Positions 18,856 through 29,623 of a stretch of 55,353 nt of DNA are shown in pieces. The DNA lies in contig MQVI01000015.1 in assembly GCA_002002485.1 (NCBI GenBank), forward strand, positions 1 to 55,353. The letters run 5' to 3'. Every line of letters begins with the position of its first letter. Position 1 is the stretch's first letter. The notes below the pieces were generated by a model, which did no database searches, had not been told where the DNA came from, and saw only the letters and a program-made list of their open reading frames with translations. The position numbers and the translations under genes were made by a program. This stretch comes from Pasteurellaceae bacterium 15-036681. GTDB taxonomy: Bacteria; Pseudomonadota; Gammaproteobacteria; Enterobacterales; Pasteurellaceae.

Positions 18856-19561
18856 CGTACTCTACAGTTGCGATGTAATTACAACTTACATCTTTGTTTA
18901 ACCAAAATTTTTCGGTTAATGGATTAAAGTGGTAGCCCACCATTTCTTTGCAAGCTAACTCAGCTTGGTCACACCAATTCAATAATTCCGCAGGCTTAAT
19001 AAATTTTTCAAATTCGTGAGTGCCTTTTGGCAACATCTTCAACACATATTCTGCACCAATAATCACTAGCATATAGGCTTTTAATGTACGGTTGATGGTT
19101 GAAAAGAATAATATCCCATCGGGTTTTAGTAGTGCTTTGCAGCTTTGAATAATGGAAAGAGGATCAGGCACGTGTTCTAACATTTCCATACAGGTAATGA
19201 CATCAAATTTTTCTGCATTTTGAGCTTGTTGCTCTGTGAGAAATTGTTCAATGGTTATCTGCTGATAGCTTACTGATACTCCATTTTGTTTCGCATGCTG
19301 TTTTGCGATCTCAAGCGGCATTGTTGTCATATCAATACCAGTCACGTTTGCGCCTAGCTTTGCCATAGATTCACTTAGGATTCCTCCTCCACAGCCAACA
19401 TCAAGTACTTTTTTGCCATATAAGCCATTAGCTTTCTCTGCGATATAAGCTAAGCGAAGTGGATTGAGGAGATGGATAGGCTTAAAATCCCCTTGAGGAT
19501 CCCACCAGCTTTTTGCCATTTTTTCGAATTTAGCGATTTCGTGTTGATCAACGTTGTTCAT
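18851..19561 (-). CDS. ubiG: Ubiquinone biosynthesis O-methyltransferase UbiG
   Basis: 236 aa SAM-dependent methyltransferase that carries out both O-methylations of ubiquinone synthesis. SAM motif [10 protein letters not shown] is at residues 52-60. The N-terminal [20 protein letters not shown] is the UbiG/Coq3 signature (its WWDP and H are conserved), and [11 protein letters not shown] is near 136-146. The length fits the family. The gene is single, divergent from gdhA. A second ubiquinone gene, ubiI, lies at 37.8 kb. Confidence 0.95.
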   Translation of the reverse strand: MNNVDQHEIAKFEKMAKSWWDPQGDFKPIHLLNPLRLAYIAEKANGLYGKKVLDVGCGGGILSESMAKLGANVTGIDMTTMPLEIAKQHAKQNGVSVSYQQITIEQFLTEQQAQNAEKFDVITCMEMLEHVPDPLSIIQSCKALLKPDGILFFSTINRTLKAYMLVIIGAEYVLKMLPKGTHEFEKFIKPAELLNWCDQAELACKEMVGYHFNPLTEKFWLNKDVSCNYIATVEYV

Positions 19562-21193
<1,632 letters not shown>

Positions 21194-21212
21194 GCTACAA
21201 TATTTTAATATC

Positions 21213-21240
21213 AGCCTCGGAAATTCTTATTTTCGAGGCT
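21213..21240. terminator. Bidirectional terminator between gdhA and kdkA
   Basis: 12-bp stem AGCCTCGGAAAT / ATTTTCGAGGCT (one G-T pair) with a 4-nt loop, between convergent genes. Confidence 0.82.
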
Positions 21241-21252
21241 AATTAATTGCGG

Positions 21253-21960
21253 TTAATTTGAATGATAAGCTGTAACCAATTCTTGCCAATCCTGTTCTTC
21301 GAATTGAATCGCCAATCTTCCTTTCTCTTTATTAAATGAACGTAAAAGACGAGCTAAATTAGCTTGTTTCCATTCTTCGCCTTGTTGAATCTGACATTTG
21401 TCAAAATCAATTAACCAAAAATTACCGGAATTTTCTTCGATCAAAATATTATGGATATTCAGATCAGAGTGATGTACTTGGTGATCATGTAACTGGCGGA
21501 TTGTTTTGCCAATTTGCTGGTATTGTGCTGCGCTTAACTTATTCTTTTGCAAAAATTGACTGAGATCTTTAGTATTTTCAATTTTTTCTATCAAAATATC
21601 CGCTTGATAGAAACCAAATGCTGCTGTGATTTTGAGTGCTATAGGGCGTGGCGTCGGTAAATGCCATTGATGTAGTTGATTTAATAATTCAAATTCCTGT
21701 ACGGCACGAGTATTTTTATTGTCACTAAACCAGTAGCGATCTTTAACAAACTTCCCAAATAATCCACCTCGATAGTAGTGGCGTAATACACTATTTACGC
21801 CCAATTCAGTTTGTGTATTCAGAAACCATGTGATCCCCCGACCTTTAGAAAATCCAAGTAAGCGGTTGGATTGATGGTAGTTTTTGCAGTCTAGTATTTG
21901 CTGTACAAATTGTTGTTGGGCTGTTGTTACAATATCTGGGTTAAATTGATAATATGTCAT
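21253..21960 (-). CDS. kdkA: 3-deoxy-D-manno-octulosonic acid (Kdo) kinase
   Basis: 235 aa protein-kinase-like enzyme that phosphorylates the 4-position of the single Kdo of the LPS inner core in Haemophilus-type LPS. The catalytic loop HHSDLNIHN contains Asp166; the metal-binding DFD is at 185-187. The N-terminal RHYYRGGLFGKFVKDRYWF segment is characteristic. It is consistent with a monofunctional Kdo transferase elsewhere in the genome. It pairs in theme with lpxL and lptCAB in this window. It is single, with a long inverted repeat upstream. Confidence 0.93.
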   Translation of the reverse strand: MTYYQFNPDIVTTAQQQFVQQILDCKNYHQSNRLLGFSKGRGITWFLNTQTELGVNSVLRHYYRGGLFGKFVKDRYWFSDNKNTRAVQEFELLNQLHQWHLPTPRPIALKITAAFGFYQADILIEKIENTKDLSQFLQKNKLSAAQYQQIGKTIRQLHDHQVHHSDLNIHNILIEENSGNFWLIDFDKCQIQQGEEWKQANLARLLRSFNKEKGRLAIQFEEQDWQELVTAYHSN

Positions 21961-21981
21961 AGTTTTTCGTCTGCCATTTTA

Positions 21982-22076
21982 GCTTTTTTTCTTATGGACA
22001 TATGTAATTTTCCCTTATATTTGAGTTTTGAATCAGGGGGAGCATCAGAGATACGTTACATATGTCCGAAAAAAGC
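21982..22076. repeat. Long inverted repeat between kdkA and folE
   Basis: GGACATATGTAA (21996-22007) recurs exactly inverted at 22056-22067. The arms extend outward to GCTTTTTTT on the left and GAAAAAAGC on the right, with a 4-nt insertion on the left. The spacer is 48 nt. Each arm also contains the palindrome ACATATGT. A transcript in either direction would fold into a strong hairpin. It lies in the 224-bp divergent region. A MITE-like remnant, a small RNA or a double regulatory site are all possible. Confidence 0.7.
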
Positions 22077-22184
22077 GAAGATATTATTCAAAATGATGAG
22101 GATTTTACACTATTTTTTGTTATCTCGTTGTATTTTTAGGGCAATTTGATAGAATCTTTTGCTTAAAAATTTAGAGGAAAATCA

Positions 22185-22841
22185 ATGAACACAATATCTC
22201 CAGAAGCCCAGAGTGTACGTGAAGCGTTACTTGCTAAAGGCATTGAAACCCCAATAGTTGAACATGGTAAAGATAAAGATTCTCGCCGTGCGGAAATTCA
22301 GCAACATATGCGTTCGGTATTAGAGCTATTAGGATTAGATCTGCGTGATGATAGTCTTGAAGAAACGCCACATCGTTTAGCTAAGATGTACGTGGACGAA
22401 ATCTTCAGTGGCTTAGATTATGAAACTTTTCCTAAGATTACAAAAATTAAAAACCAAATGAAAGTGAGTGAAATGGTATTAGTTGATGATGTAACATTAA
22501 CGAGTACTTGTGAACACCATTTTGTCACTATCGATGGTAAAGTTTCTGTGGCGTATTATCCGAAAGATTGGGTAATCGGTTTATCAAAGATCAACCGCGT
22601 TGTACAATTTTTTGCACAACGTCCACAGGTTCAAGAGCGTTTTACAGAACAGATTTTAACGGCATTTCAGACGATTTTAGAGACAGAAGATGTGGCGGTT
22701 TATGTGAAAGCAACTCACTTCTGTGTGAAATGTCGTGGTGTAAAAGATACTAATAGCAGTACAATCACTTCTGCATTTGGTGGCGTGTTTTTGCAAGATC
22801 GTGATACTCGCAAAGAATTTTTATCTTTAATTAGCAAATAG
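22185..22841 (+). CDS. folE: GTP cyclohydrolase I
   Basis: 218 aa enzyme that makes 7,8-dihydroneopterin triphosphate, the first step of folate synthesis. Zinc ligands fit Cys109, His112 and Cys180 in CEHHFV and [24 protein letters not shown] near residues 61-74 and GLSKINRVV are family hallmarks. truA follows after 7 bp, so the two are likely co-transcribed. The ribosome-binding site is AGAGGAAA. The inverted repeat at 21982-22076 lies about 110 bp upstream; no known folate riboswitch was recognised. Confidence 0.97.
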   Translation: MNTISPEAQSVREALLAKGIETPIVEHGKDKDSRRAEIQQHMRSVLELLGLDLRDDSLEETPHRLAKMYVDEIFSGLDYETFPKITKIKNQMKVSEMVLVDDVTLTSTCEHHFVTIDGKVSVAYYPKDWVIGLSKINRVVQFFAQRPQVQERFTEQILTAFQTILETEDVAVYVKATHFCVKCRGVKDTNSSTITSAFGGVFLQDRDTRKEFLSLISK

Positions 22842-22848
22842 ATTTGAA

Positions 22849-23643
22849 ATGAAAATTGCATTAGGGATTGAATATGACGGTAGTCGCTATTTTGGTTGGC
22901 AACGTCAGCAAAATGTTGAGTCAGTTCAGCAGAAATTAGAAGAAGCGCTATCGATTGTAGCCGCGTCGCCTTGTGAAGTGTTTTGCGCAGGGCGTACAGA
23001 CGCAAGAGTTCATGGCACAGGGCAGGTTGTCCATTTTGAAACAGAGGCTGTTCGTCCATTACAGAGTTGGTATTTAGGCACAAACGCCCATTTACCACCG
23101 GATATTGCTGTAAAATGGGCGGTCGAGGTCAGTGATGATTTCCATGCTCGTTTTAGTGCAACAGCTCGCCGTTATCGCTATATTATTCATAATCATCGCT
23201 TGCGTTCGGCGATTCTACCTTTTGGTGTTTCACAATATTATCAACCGCTTGATCATGAAAAAATGCACCAAGCAGGGCAGTATTTATTAGGTGAAAATGA
23301 TTTTAGTTCATTCCGTGCTGCACAATGTCAATCAAACACTCCGTGGCGCAATGTTCATCATCTAAATGTGACTCGTCAGCAAGATTTTATTATTATAGAT
23401 ATTAAAGCAAATGCGTTTGTACATCATATGGTGCGTAATATCGTTGGAAGTTTGATCGAAGTCGGACAAGGTAATCAGCCGATTGAATGGGTTAAATGGT
23501 TACTTGAGCAAAAAGATCGTAAGTTGGCTGCTCCAACGGCAAAAGCGGAAGGTTTGTATCTAGTGGATGTAACTTATCCAGAGCACTTTGGTATTCCTAA
23601 AAATTCATTAGGGCCTCTATTTTTACCGAACTGTTTGTCTTAA
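22849..23643 (+). CDS. truA: tRNA pseudouridine(38-40) synthase TruA
   Basis: 264 aa enzyme that modifies U38-U40 in the tRNA anticodon arm. The catalytic Asp51 lies in [10 protein letters not shown] (48-56). The N-terminal [17 protein letters not shown] and the C-terminal [17 protein letters not shown] are typical. It follows folE by 7 bp and ends at a strong terminator. Confidence 0.97.
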   Translation: MKIALGIEYDGSRYFGWQRQQNVESVQQKLEEALSIVAASPCEVFCAGRTDARVHGTGQVVHFETEAVRPLQSWYLGTNAHLPPDIAVKWAVEVSDDFHARFSATARRYRYIIHNHRLRSAILPFGVSQYYQPLDHEKMHQAGQYLLGENDFSSFRAAQCQSNTPWRNVHHLNVTRQQDFIIIDIKANAFVHHMVRNIVGSLIEVGQGNQPIEWVKWLLEQKDRKLAAPTAKAEGLYLVDVTYPEHFGIPKNSLGPLFLPNCLS

Positions 23644-23696
23644 AAGCTCTATTTGTTATAGTGTGAGCCGAAAATCATATTAGACATTAATAAAAA

Positions 23697-23724
23697 AAGC
23701 CAAGCATTTTTATCTGCTTGGCTT
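23697..23724. terminator. Bidirectional terminator between truA and raiA
   Basis: Perfect 10-bp stem AAGCCAAGCA / TGCTTGGCTT with an 8-nt loop. A run of A precedes it, giving a T run on the minus strand. Confidence 0.85.
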
Positions 23725-23742
23725 AAAATATCTAAACTTTAA

Positions 23743-24069
23743 TTAGAATTGGTCGTTGGCTTTTTTAATGCTTTCTTCTGCGCGACGTGCTTCACCTTTA
23801 TGTTTTTGTTTATTTAACTGAGTTTCAAGTTTTGTTTCAACTTCGTTAATTGCTGTATATAAGTCATCATTTTGAGACTTCGCAAATAAATCGCCGACAG
23901 GAGTACCAATCGAAGCCTCTACTTCGTAGCCATTTGGCAATTTATGAATAATAAAATGTGGATTAATTAACTGGGTTTGCCATTTGTTAAGTTTTGCTAA
24001 ACGTTCCTCAATATGTGTACGGATTGCAGGGGTAACTTCCATTTGTTTGCTTGAAATATTGATTGTCAT
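23743..24069 (-). CDS. raiA: Ribosome-associated inhibitor/hibernation factor, YfiA (RaiA) type
   Basis: 108 aa, short HPF/RaiA family protein that binds the 30S decoding region in stationary phase or cold. The N-terminus [29 protein letters not shown] and the basic C-terminal segment [14 protein letters not shown] are typical. I chose the ATG at 24069 over the longer frame because GAGGA lies 8 bp before it and the length then matches H. influenzae YfiA. The C-terminal tail is short, so RaiA versus HPF naming is not certain. No hpf lies next to ptsN in this window. Confidence 0.9.
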   Translation of the reverse strand: MTINISSKQMEVTPAIRTHIEERLAKLNKWQTQLINPHFIIHKLPNGYEVEASIGTPVGDLFAKSQNDDLYTAINEVETKLETQLNKQKHKGEARRAEESIKKANDQF

Positions 24070-24260
24070 AGCATTGTCCTCTTTGGTGACGACCATCTTT
24101 TTGGTCTGTTAATCAATTAATTTGTTGAGTTCAAAATATGCCTTTCACTCCAAAATATCAAGTACTAAAATAAAAGAAAATTCAAAAATTTGATCTACTT
24201 AACATTTTTTATACTTTATTGCCTATTATATAGACATATTTTCTTTTGAGATTAAAAAAA

Positions 24261-25202
24261 ATGACAGAAAATAAGCAACTTCCTCCATTTAAACGAGTAT
24301 TTCTTCATCCTAGATATTGGGGATTATGGCTAGGATTAGGGTTTTTTAGACTCATTTTGTGCTTACCTTATCCTATTCTAGTTAAGATTGGACAAGGATT
24401 AGGCAAGCTGTTTGCTAGACTAGGGTTTGGGAAACGACGTATACGAATTGCTCGTCGTAATTTGGAATTATGTTTTCCAAATTATTCGGAGACCCAAATT
24501 GATCAGATTCTTGAAAAAAATATTGAGTCTGTCGGTATGGCAATTATTGAAACCGGAATGGCGTGGTTTTGGCCGGATAAACGTATCTTAAAGTGGTCTA
24601 AAATTGAAGGATTAGAACATTTAAAAAAACAGCCAGAGAGTTCAGGCGTTATTCTAGTTGGTGTTCATTTTTTAACCTTGGAACTTGGTGCTCGTATTAT
24701 TGGTCTACACCATCAAGGAATTGGTGTTTATCGTCCAAATGATAATCCGCTATTAGATTGGATCCAGTTTCGCGGTCGAGTTCGCTCGAATAAAGCAATG
24801 CTTGATCGCAAAGATTTGCGTGGCATGATAAAAGCGCTTCGTACGGGGGAGATGATTTGGTATGCGCCAGATCACGATTATGGTCGTAAAAATAGCGTGT
24901 TTGTTCCATTCTTTGCTGTAGAAGAGGCTTGTACTACAGGGGGGAGTCGAATGCTACTACGCTCAGCACCTGATAGTGTGGTAGTGCCATTTTCTCCAAT
25001 TCGTCATGATGATTTTTCTGGCTATACGGTAAAAATTAGCCCAGAGGTTGATTTTAGTCAGTGCCAGAATGAAGTTGATACGGCAACGTTAATGAATAAA
25101 GTGGTGGAAGGTGAAGTGATGAAAGCCCAAAGCCAATATATGTGGTTACATCGTCGTTTTAAAACACGACCAACGGAAGATGAGCCAAGTCTATATGATT
25201 AA
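24261..25202 (+). CDS. lpxL: Kdo(2)-lipid IV(A) lauroyltransferase-type acyltransferase LpxL/HtrB
   Basis: 313 aa inner-membrane acyltransferase of lipid A late acylation. The catalytic HX4E motif is at His136-Glu141 in GVHFLTLELGAR, and the conserved GVYRPNDNPLLDW and LDRKDLRGMIKAL segments and the C-terminal MWLHRRFKTRP match E. coli LpxL (HtrB) better than LpxM. One N-terminal membrane helix is at about 20-42. I chose the ATG at 24261; the longer frame would need a TTG. It is single, with ycjF 40 bp downstream. Confidence 0.93.
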   Translation: MTENKQLPPFKRVFLHPRYWGLWLGLGFFRLILCLPYPILVKIGQGLGKLFARLGFGKRRIRIARRNLELCFPNYSETQIDQILEKNIESVGMAIIETGMAWFWPDKRILKWSKIEGLEHLKKQPESSGVILVGVHFLTLELGARIIGLHHQGIGVYRPNDNPLLDWIQFRGRVRSNKAMLDRKDLRGMIKALRTGEMIWYAPDHDYGRKNSVFVPFFAVEEACTTGGSRMLLRSAPDSVVVPFSPIRHDDFSGYTVKISPEVDFSQCQNEVDTATLMNKVVEGEVMKAQSQYMWLHRRFKTRPTEDEPSLYD

Positions 25203-25242
25203 AACGAGGGAAGTAGTGGAGTAATGCTCGCTATTAAACAAT

Positions 25243-26292
25243 ATGGAAAAACGCATATTTAGTGAAGAAAGCAGTGAACAAGGAATTGTTCATCAAGCGA
25301 AACAAGAATTTGAAACTGCGGATGTTGTGGTTGAAGAAGAACCTATTGAAGTAGAAGTAGAAGCAGAATTAGTTATTGAAGAAGCTATCAAACCAAGTCG
25401 TTTTTGGGGAAGATTATTCCTTAGCGCTTTAATTCTTATTGCGATAGCGACTTTTGCTCAATCAATACAATGGCTGATTGATACTTGGCAGAATAAGCAA
25501 TGGATCTATTTTGCCTTTGCAATTTGTTTTTTTGCAATTAGCTGTTCAGGCATTGGCGCTATTATTTCAGAATGGCGTAAATTGTTGGTACTGCGCAAAC
25601 ATCATCAAAATCAACAATTTAGTCAGCAACTATTATTAGATAGTAATGAAACAACCGGTGAGATTGCGACAAAATTTTGCAAAGATGTCGTTAAAAAACT
25701 TAACCATAGCCCAATGATTCAGCAGTCAGAGCAGCGTTGGTTAAGCCAAATTGATGAAGCTTATAATAGTAAAGAGGTGCTTTATCTCTTTAGTGAGAAT
25801 GTGCTCACTCCGATAGATAAACAAGTGAAAAAGATGATTAGCCGTAGCGTAACAGAAAATGCGGTACTTGTGGCGGTAAGTCCACTTGCATTAATTGATA
25901 TTCTATTGGTTGTATGGCGCAATATTGCATTAGTGAATAAAATCACTAAAGCTTATGGTATGGAAATGGGCTACTTCAGCCGTTTAAAACTGTTTCGTAT
26001 GGTGCTAACTAATATGGCATTTGCAGGAGTAACGGAAGTGGTAAGTGATGTGGGAATGGATTTCTTCTCTCAAAATCTTACCGCGAAATTCTCAATTCGA
26101 GCAGCTCAGGGTATTGGCGTTGGATTGCTGACGGCGCGTTTAGGTATTAAAGCAATGGAGTTTTGTCGCCCAGTTGCGTTTCAAGCAAATGAACGTCCGA
26201 AACTTTCTGTTGTCAGACAAGAGCTACTAACTACACTGAAAGAAACCGTTTTCAGTAAATCGGTAGAAAAAGAGAGCGAAAAAGTTCGCTAA
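25243..26292 (+). CDS. ycjF: YcjF family inner-membrane protein (UPF0283)
   Basis: 349 aa. An acidic N-terminal tail (about 1-45, rich in Glu and Val) is followed by two membrane helices at about 52-72 and 80-100. A long soluble part with QSEQRWLSQIDEAYN and the family's C-terminal hydrophobic pair AVLVAVSPLALIDILLVVWRN completes it. In E. coli ycjF follows ycjX, a GTPase-like ATPase, and both are phage-shock (PspF) regulated. Here ycjX is absent from the neighbourhood and lpxL stands in its place. lemA follows after about 60 bp. I saw no sigma-54 promoter. Confidence 0.87.
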   Translation: MEKRIFSEESSEQGIVHQAKQEFETADVVVEEEPIEVEVEAELVIEEAIKPSRFWGRLFLSALILIAIATFAQSIQWLIDTWQNKQWIYFAFAICFFAISCSGIGAIISEWRKLLVLRKHHQNQQFSQQLLLDSNETTGEIATKFCKDVVKKLNHSPMIQQSEQRWLSQIDEAYNSKEVLYLFSENVLTPIDKQVKKMISRSVTENAVLVAVSPLALIDILLVVWRNIALVNKITKAYGMEMGYFSRLKLFRMVLTNMAFAGVTEVVSDVGMDFFSQNLTAKFSIRAAQGIGVGLLTARLGIKAMEFCRPVAFQANERPKLSVVRQELLTTLKETVFSKSVEKESEKVR

Positions 26293-26354
26293 TTAAACAA
26301 ATTATGTTATATTTCCGCGCCTGATTTTCGGGCATTTATTTGAGGATTTTATTT

Positions 26355-26945
26355 ATGAAAAAATGGGCGATTCTTATCGTTTTATTAGTGGTTGCTGTAA
26401 TTGGCGGTATGACTTTGAGTTCTAGCTACAACAGCTTAATGAAAGCAGAAGAAGATATTAAATCAGTATGGGCGAATGTTGAATCTTCATATCAACGCCG
26501 TGCGGATTTAATTCCAAACTTAGTGAATACAGTAAAAGGTCAAGCAAACTTTGAGAAAGAAACTTTAACTAACGTGATTGAAGCGCGAGCTAAAGCAACT
26601 CAAACAACAATCGACCCAACCAATGCAACGGAAGAGCAAATGGCGCAATTCCAACAGGCGCAACAAGGTTTAAATTCTGCACTTTCTCGTTTATTAGTAA
26701 GTGTTGAAAAATACCCAGAATTAAAAGCTCACGAAGGTTTCTTAAATCTTCAAGCACAAATTGAAGGTACAGAAAACCGTATCAACGTAGAACGTAACAA
26801 CTACAATGGTGCAGTAAAAGAGTACAACAAACAAGTTCGTGAAATGCCAACTAAAATTGCTGCGATGATTTTAGGTTTCAAAGCGAAACCACAATTCCAA
26901 GCAGAAGCCGGTGCAGAACGTGCGCCAGTGGTTAATTTTAACTAG
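26355..26945 (+). CDS. lemA: LemA family protein
   Basis: 196 aa, with one N-terminal membrane helix (about 3-24) and a coiled-coil helical domain outside the membrane. The LemA signature lies at NSLMKAEEDIKSVWANVESSYQRRADLIPNL (conserved positions Asn, Val/W, QRRADLIPNL) and YPELKAHEGFLNLQ. I chose the ATG at 26355, with GAGG 10 bp before it, over a TTG start. The role is not settled. LemA is very often next to TPM-domain proteins, and two follow here, so a joint envelope function is likely. Confidence 0.93.
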   Translation: MKKWAILIVLLVVAVIGGMTLSSSYNSLMKAEEDIKSVWANVESSYQRRADLIPNLVNTVKGQANFEKETLTNVIEARAKATQTTIDPTNATEEQMAQFQQAQQGLNSALSRLLVSVEKYPELKAHEGFLNLQAQIEGTENRINVERNNYNGAVKEYNKQVREMPTKIAAMILGFKAKPQFQAEAGAERAPVVNFN

Positions 26946-26956
26946 AAATCCCCCAT

Positions 26957-26977
26957 CCCCCCTTTTTCAAAGGGGGG
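26957..26977 (+). terminator. Hairpin between lemA and the first TPM gene
   Basis: CCCCCCTTT / AAAGGGGGG with a 3-nt loop, followed by only a short T run. It is probably a partial terminator or 3'-end stabiliser inside the lemA-TPM cluster. Confidence 0.55.
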
Positions 26978-27002
26978 CTTTGTTATAGGAATATAAATAT
27001 TT

Positions 27003-27452
27003 ATGGGATTATTTTCCTTTTTAGAACGTAAATTGCCTGTCGATACTCAAAAAATCGAACAGGCAATTTCGCATTTAGAAAGTCAAACATCCGCAGAGTT
27101 ACGGGTTGTTGTTGAACGTAAAGCTAAAAAAGCGGAATCAGCGATTGCGCGAGCGAGCTTTATTTTTGATGAGCTAGAAATGCGCAACACTAAGCAACGC
27201 AATGCGGTGTTGATCTATCTCTGCTTTAAACCACACTATGTCGCAGTGATTGGCGATGAAGGTATTCATCAAAAAGTGGGCGATGAATTTTGGCAATCTG
27301 TTTATGAATCAATGAAAATGGATTGTACAAGCGGTGATTTTACTCAAGCAATTTGCAATGGGATTAAGCAGGTTGAAGTGCAGCTCGCTCAACATTTCCC
27401 AATTCAAGAAGATGATGTTAATGAGCTTTCAAATGAGGTAATTATCAAATGA
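27003..27452 (+). CDS. TPM-domain protein without signal peptide
   Basis: 149 aa with a TPM fold (Psb32/YgcG-type) spanning about 15-135: LPVDTQKIEQAISHLESQTSAELRVVVE, then VLIYLCFKPHYVAVIGDEGIHQKVGDEFW. It has no signal peptide and no clear membrane helix, unlike its downstream partner, so it is either cytoplasmic or peripheral. Stop and next start overlap as ATGA (4 bp). Some TPM domains have phosphatase activity, but no function is known for this subtype. It contains an uptake signal. Confidence 0.88.
   Translation: MGLFSFLERKLPVDTQKIEQAISHLESQTSAELRVVVERKAKKAESAIARASFIFDELEMRNTKQRNAVLIYLCFKPHYVAVIGDEGIHQKVGDEFWQSVYESMKMDCTSGDFTQAICNGIKQVEVQLAQHFPIQEDDVNELSNEVIIK
27327..27335 (+). repeat. 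DNA uptake signal (Apl-type) inside the first TPM gene
   Basis: Exact ACAAGCGGT on the plus strand, coding for part of CTSGDF. Confidence 0.85.
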
Positions 27453-28240
27453 TAAAACGCTTATTTCAGCCCATTTGGCTGCTCTGTTTATTGCTATTTA
27501 GTGTAACGAGTTTTGCAAATTATCCTGATGTACCAAATCCATTTCGTTATGTATCGGATTATACCAACACATTAAGCGCTCAAGAAAAGCAAACTCTTGA
27601 AAATGCTTTGGTGGAATACGGGACTAAAACCAGTTCGCAAATTGCAGTCGCGATTGTACCAAGTACCAATGGCGAAGAGATCTCAACCTATAGCTTTAAT
27701 TTATTTAATAAATGGGGCGTAGGGCGTGCAAAACAGAATAACGGTGTTCTACTAGTTATTTCAATGAGTGATCGCAAACTCTTTATTGCAACAGGGCGTG
27801 GCTTAGAAGGTGCCTTGCCTGATGCGATTGCTTCATCGATTATTCGTAATGACATCACTCCATTCTTTAAACAAGGCATGTATGCACAAGGTATCGCAAA
27901 AGGACTATCTTCAATTATTGCAGCAACACAGGGGGAATATGAGCCGCTAGCTGTGCAACAGGAAGAAGAGAGCGGTTTTGCTGATTTTGAGCTATTCTTA
28001 ATTATTGCCGTTGTTATCTTTATTTTATTTAGCTCATTTAGTCGTGGCGGTGGTACTTATATCAGTCCATCAACGGCGGATCGTATTATTCGCACTACCA
28101 CATCAGCTCGCCGTGGCGGCGGACTAGGTGGTGGTTTCGGAGGCGGATTCGGCGGTGGTCGAGGAGGTTTCGGCGGAGGATCTGGTGGTGGCTTTGGCGG
28201 CGGAAACTCTGGTGGCGGTGGCGCAGGCGGAAGCTGGTAA
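27449..28240 (+). CDS. TPM-domain protein with signal peptide and glycine-rich tail (YgcG-like)
   Basis: 263 aa. A signal peptide (about 1-24, ending SFA) is followed by a TPM domain (about 25-165, with [20 protein letters not shown] and [12 protein letters not shown]). One membrane helix is at about 178-195. The cytoplasmic tail (about 215-263) is almost pure Gly with Phe, Arg and Ser and ends GGAGGSW. This layout is the common YgcG/BatD-neighbour type. The Gly-rich tail is low complexity and typical of the family, not damage. It overlaps the first TPM gene by 4 bp and closes the lemA cluster. Confidence 0.9.
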   Translation: MIKRLFQPIWLLCLLLFSVTSFANYPDVPNPFRYVSDYTNTLSAQEKQTLENALVEYGTKTSSQIAVAIVPSTNGEEISTYSFNLFNKWGVGRAKQNNGVLLVISMSDRKLFIATGRGLEGALPDAIASSIIRNDITPFFKQGMYAQGIAKGLSSIIAATQGEYEPLAVQQEEESGFADFELFLIIAVVIFILFSSFSRGGGTYISPSTADRIIRTTTSARRGGGLGGGFGGGFGGGRGGFGGGSGGGFGGGNSGGGGAGGSW

Positions 28241-28250
28241 GTGAATTATT

Positions 28251-28282
28251 AACCGTACTATTTTATAAAGAAAAGTACGGTT
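28251..28282 (+). terminator. Terminator after the lemA-TPM cluster
   Basis: Perfect 9-bp stem AACCGTACT / AGTACGGTT with a 14-nt loop, then TTTATTTT. Confidence 0.85.
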
Positions 28283-28303
28283 TTTATTTTGCAAAAAAAC
28301 TAT

Positions 28304-28319
28304 ACGCAAACGTTTGCTT
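28304..28319 (+). promoter_or_regulatory. PurR operator upstream of purT
   Basis: ACGCAAACGTTTGCTT matches the PurR box consensus (ACGCAAACGTTTNCNT). A TATAAT -10 box lies at 28323-28328, so bound PurR would occlude the promoter. purT lies 44 bp downstream. Confidence 0.88.
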
Positions 28320-28362
28320 TGTTATAATACAGTCTCTTCTTGATTATTTAAAGGAACTGATT

Positions 28363-29544
28363 ATGACAATATTAGGCACAGCCCTTACTCCCAAAGCAAC
28401 CAAAGTAATGATGCTTGGTTCTGGTGAACTAGGCAAAGAAGTGGTTATCGAATTACAACGTTTAGGGGTAGAAGTTATTGCTGTTGATCGCTACGAGAAT
28501 GCACCTGCACAGCAAGTTGCTCACCGAGCTTATACGATTTCAATGTTAGATGGTAATGCATTGCGTAGTTTAGTCGAAAAAGAGAAGCCTGATTTTATTG
28601 TGCCAGAAGTTGAAGCTATTGCGACAGCAACATTAGTTGAGCTTGAACAAGAAGGCTATAACATCATACCAACAGCTAAAGCGACACAATTAACGATGAA
28701 TCGTGAAGGTATTCGTCGTTTAGCCTCAGAAGAGCTGGGATTAAAGACATCACCTTACCGTTTTGTTGATAATTTCGAACAATTTACCCAAGCCATAGCG
28801 GAAATTGGTATTCCATGTGTGGTGAAACCGATCATGTCATCATCTGGTCATGGGCAGAGCGTGATTAAATCAGAAACAGATATTCAATCTGCATGGGATT
28901 ATGCGCAACAAGGTGGCCGAGCTGGTGGTGGACGAGTTATTGTTGAAGGCTTTATCCAATTCGATTATGAGATCTCATTGCTAACAGTTCGTCATATCAA
29001 TGGTACATCTTTCTTGCCTCCAACCGGACATGTGCAAATTGATGGTGATTATCGTGAATCTTGGCAACCGCAGGCTATGTCTGATATTGCATTACAAAAA
29101 GCACAACAGGTTGCAGAGAAAATCACTACTGCATTAGGTGGTCGTGGTATTTTTGGGGTGGAACTCTTTATTTGTGGTGATGAGGTTATTTTTAATGAGG
29201 TATCACCTCGTCCACATGATACAGGTATGGTTACGCTGATTTCACAAGAATTGTCTGAATTTGCACTTCATGCACGCGCTATTTTGGGTTTGCCTATTCC
29301 TGAAATTAATTTAATCAGTCCATCTGCATCGAAAGCCATTGTTGTGGAAGGTAAATCAACCCAAGTCAGTTTTGGAAATTTACACAATGTATTAGCTGAA
29401 CCCAATACCAATATTCGCTTATTTGGTAAAGGTGAAGTGAACGGACATCGTCGTTTAGGCGTGTTATTGGCTCGTGATGAAAGTGTGGAGAATGCCTTGG
29501 AAAAAGCACGTAGGGCTTATGAGAAACTAGAGGTTATTCTCTAA
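28363..29544 (+). CDS. purT: Formate-dependent phosphoribosylglycinamide formyltransferase PurT
   Basis: 393 aa ATP-grasp enzyme that makes formyl-GAR from GAR, ATP and formate in purine synthesis. [17 protein letters not shown] (about 17-33) starts the N-terminal domain. The ATP-grasp core contains [15 protein letters not shown] and the metal-binding [11 protein letters not shown] (about 285-295). The length matches E. coli PurT (392). A PurR box and a TATAAT lie directly upstream, showing purine repression. The gene is monocistronic. Confidence 0.97.
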   Translation: MTILGTALTPKATKVMMLGSGELGKEVVIELQRLGVEVIAVDRYENAPAQQVAHRAYTISMLDGNALRSLVEKEKPDFIVPEVEAIATATLVELEQEGYNIIPTAKATQLTMNREGIRRLASEELGLKTSPYRFVDNFEQFTQAIAEIGIPCVVKPIMSSSGHGQSVIKSETDIQSAWDYAQQGGRAGGGRVIVEGFIQFDYEISLLTVRHINGTSFLPPTGHVQIDGDYRESWQPQAMSDIALQKAQQVAEKITTALGGRGIFGVELFICGDEVIFNEVSPRPHDTGMVTLISQELSEFALHARAILGLPIPEINLISPSASKAIVVEGKSTQVSFGNLHNVLAEPNTNIRLFGKGEVNGHRRLGVLLARDESVENALEKARRAYEKLEVIL

Positions 29545-29623
29545 AAAGAAAACTCGTCCGAAGAATTTAGTTTTGTGGGTGGGCTAAAAATGGGCGACCA
29601 CAGAGGATCGCCCTAAAAAGATA

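Noticed and set aside
21961-22184. Folate (THF) riboswitch before folE
   Set aside because: I could not match a riboswitch core; the visible structure is a simple long inverted repeat.
27449-28240. Glycine-rich tail of the second TPM protein as a possible tandem repeat expansion or frameshift
   Set aside because: Gly-rich tails ending in GSW are common in YgcG-like TPM proteins, and the DNA repeat is imperfect.
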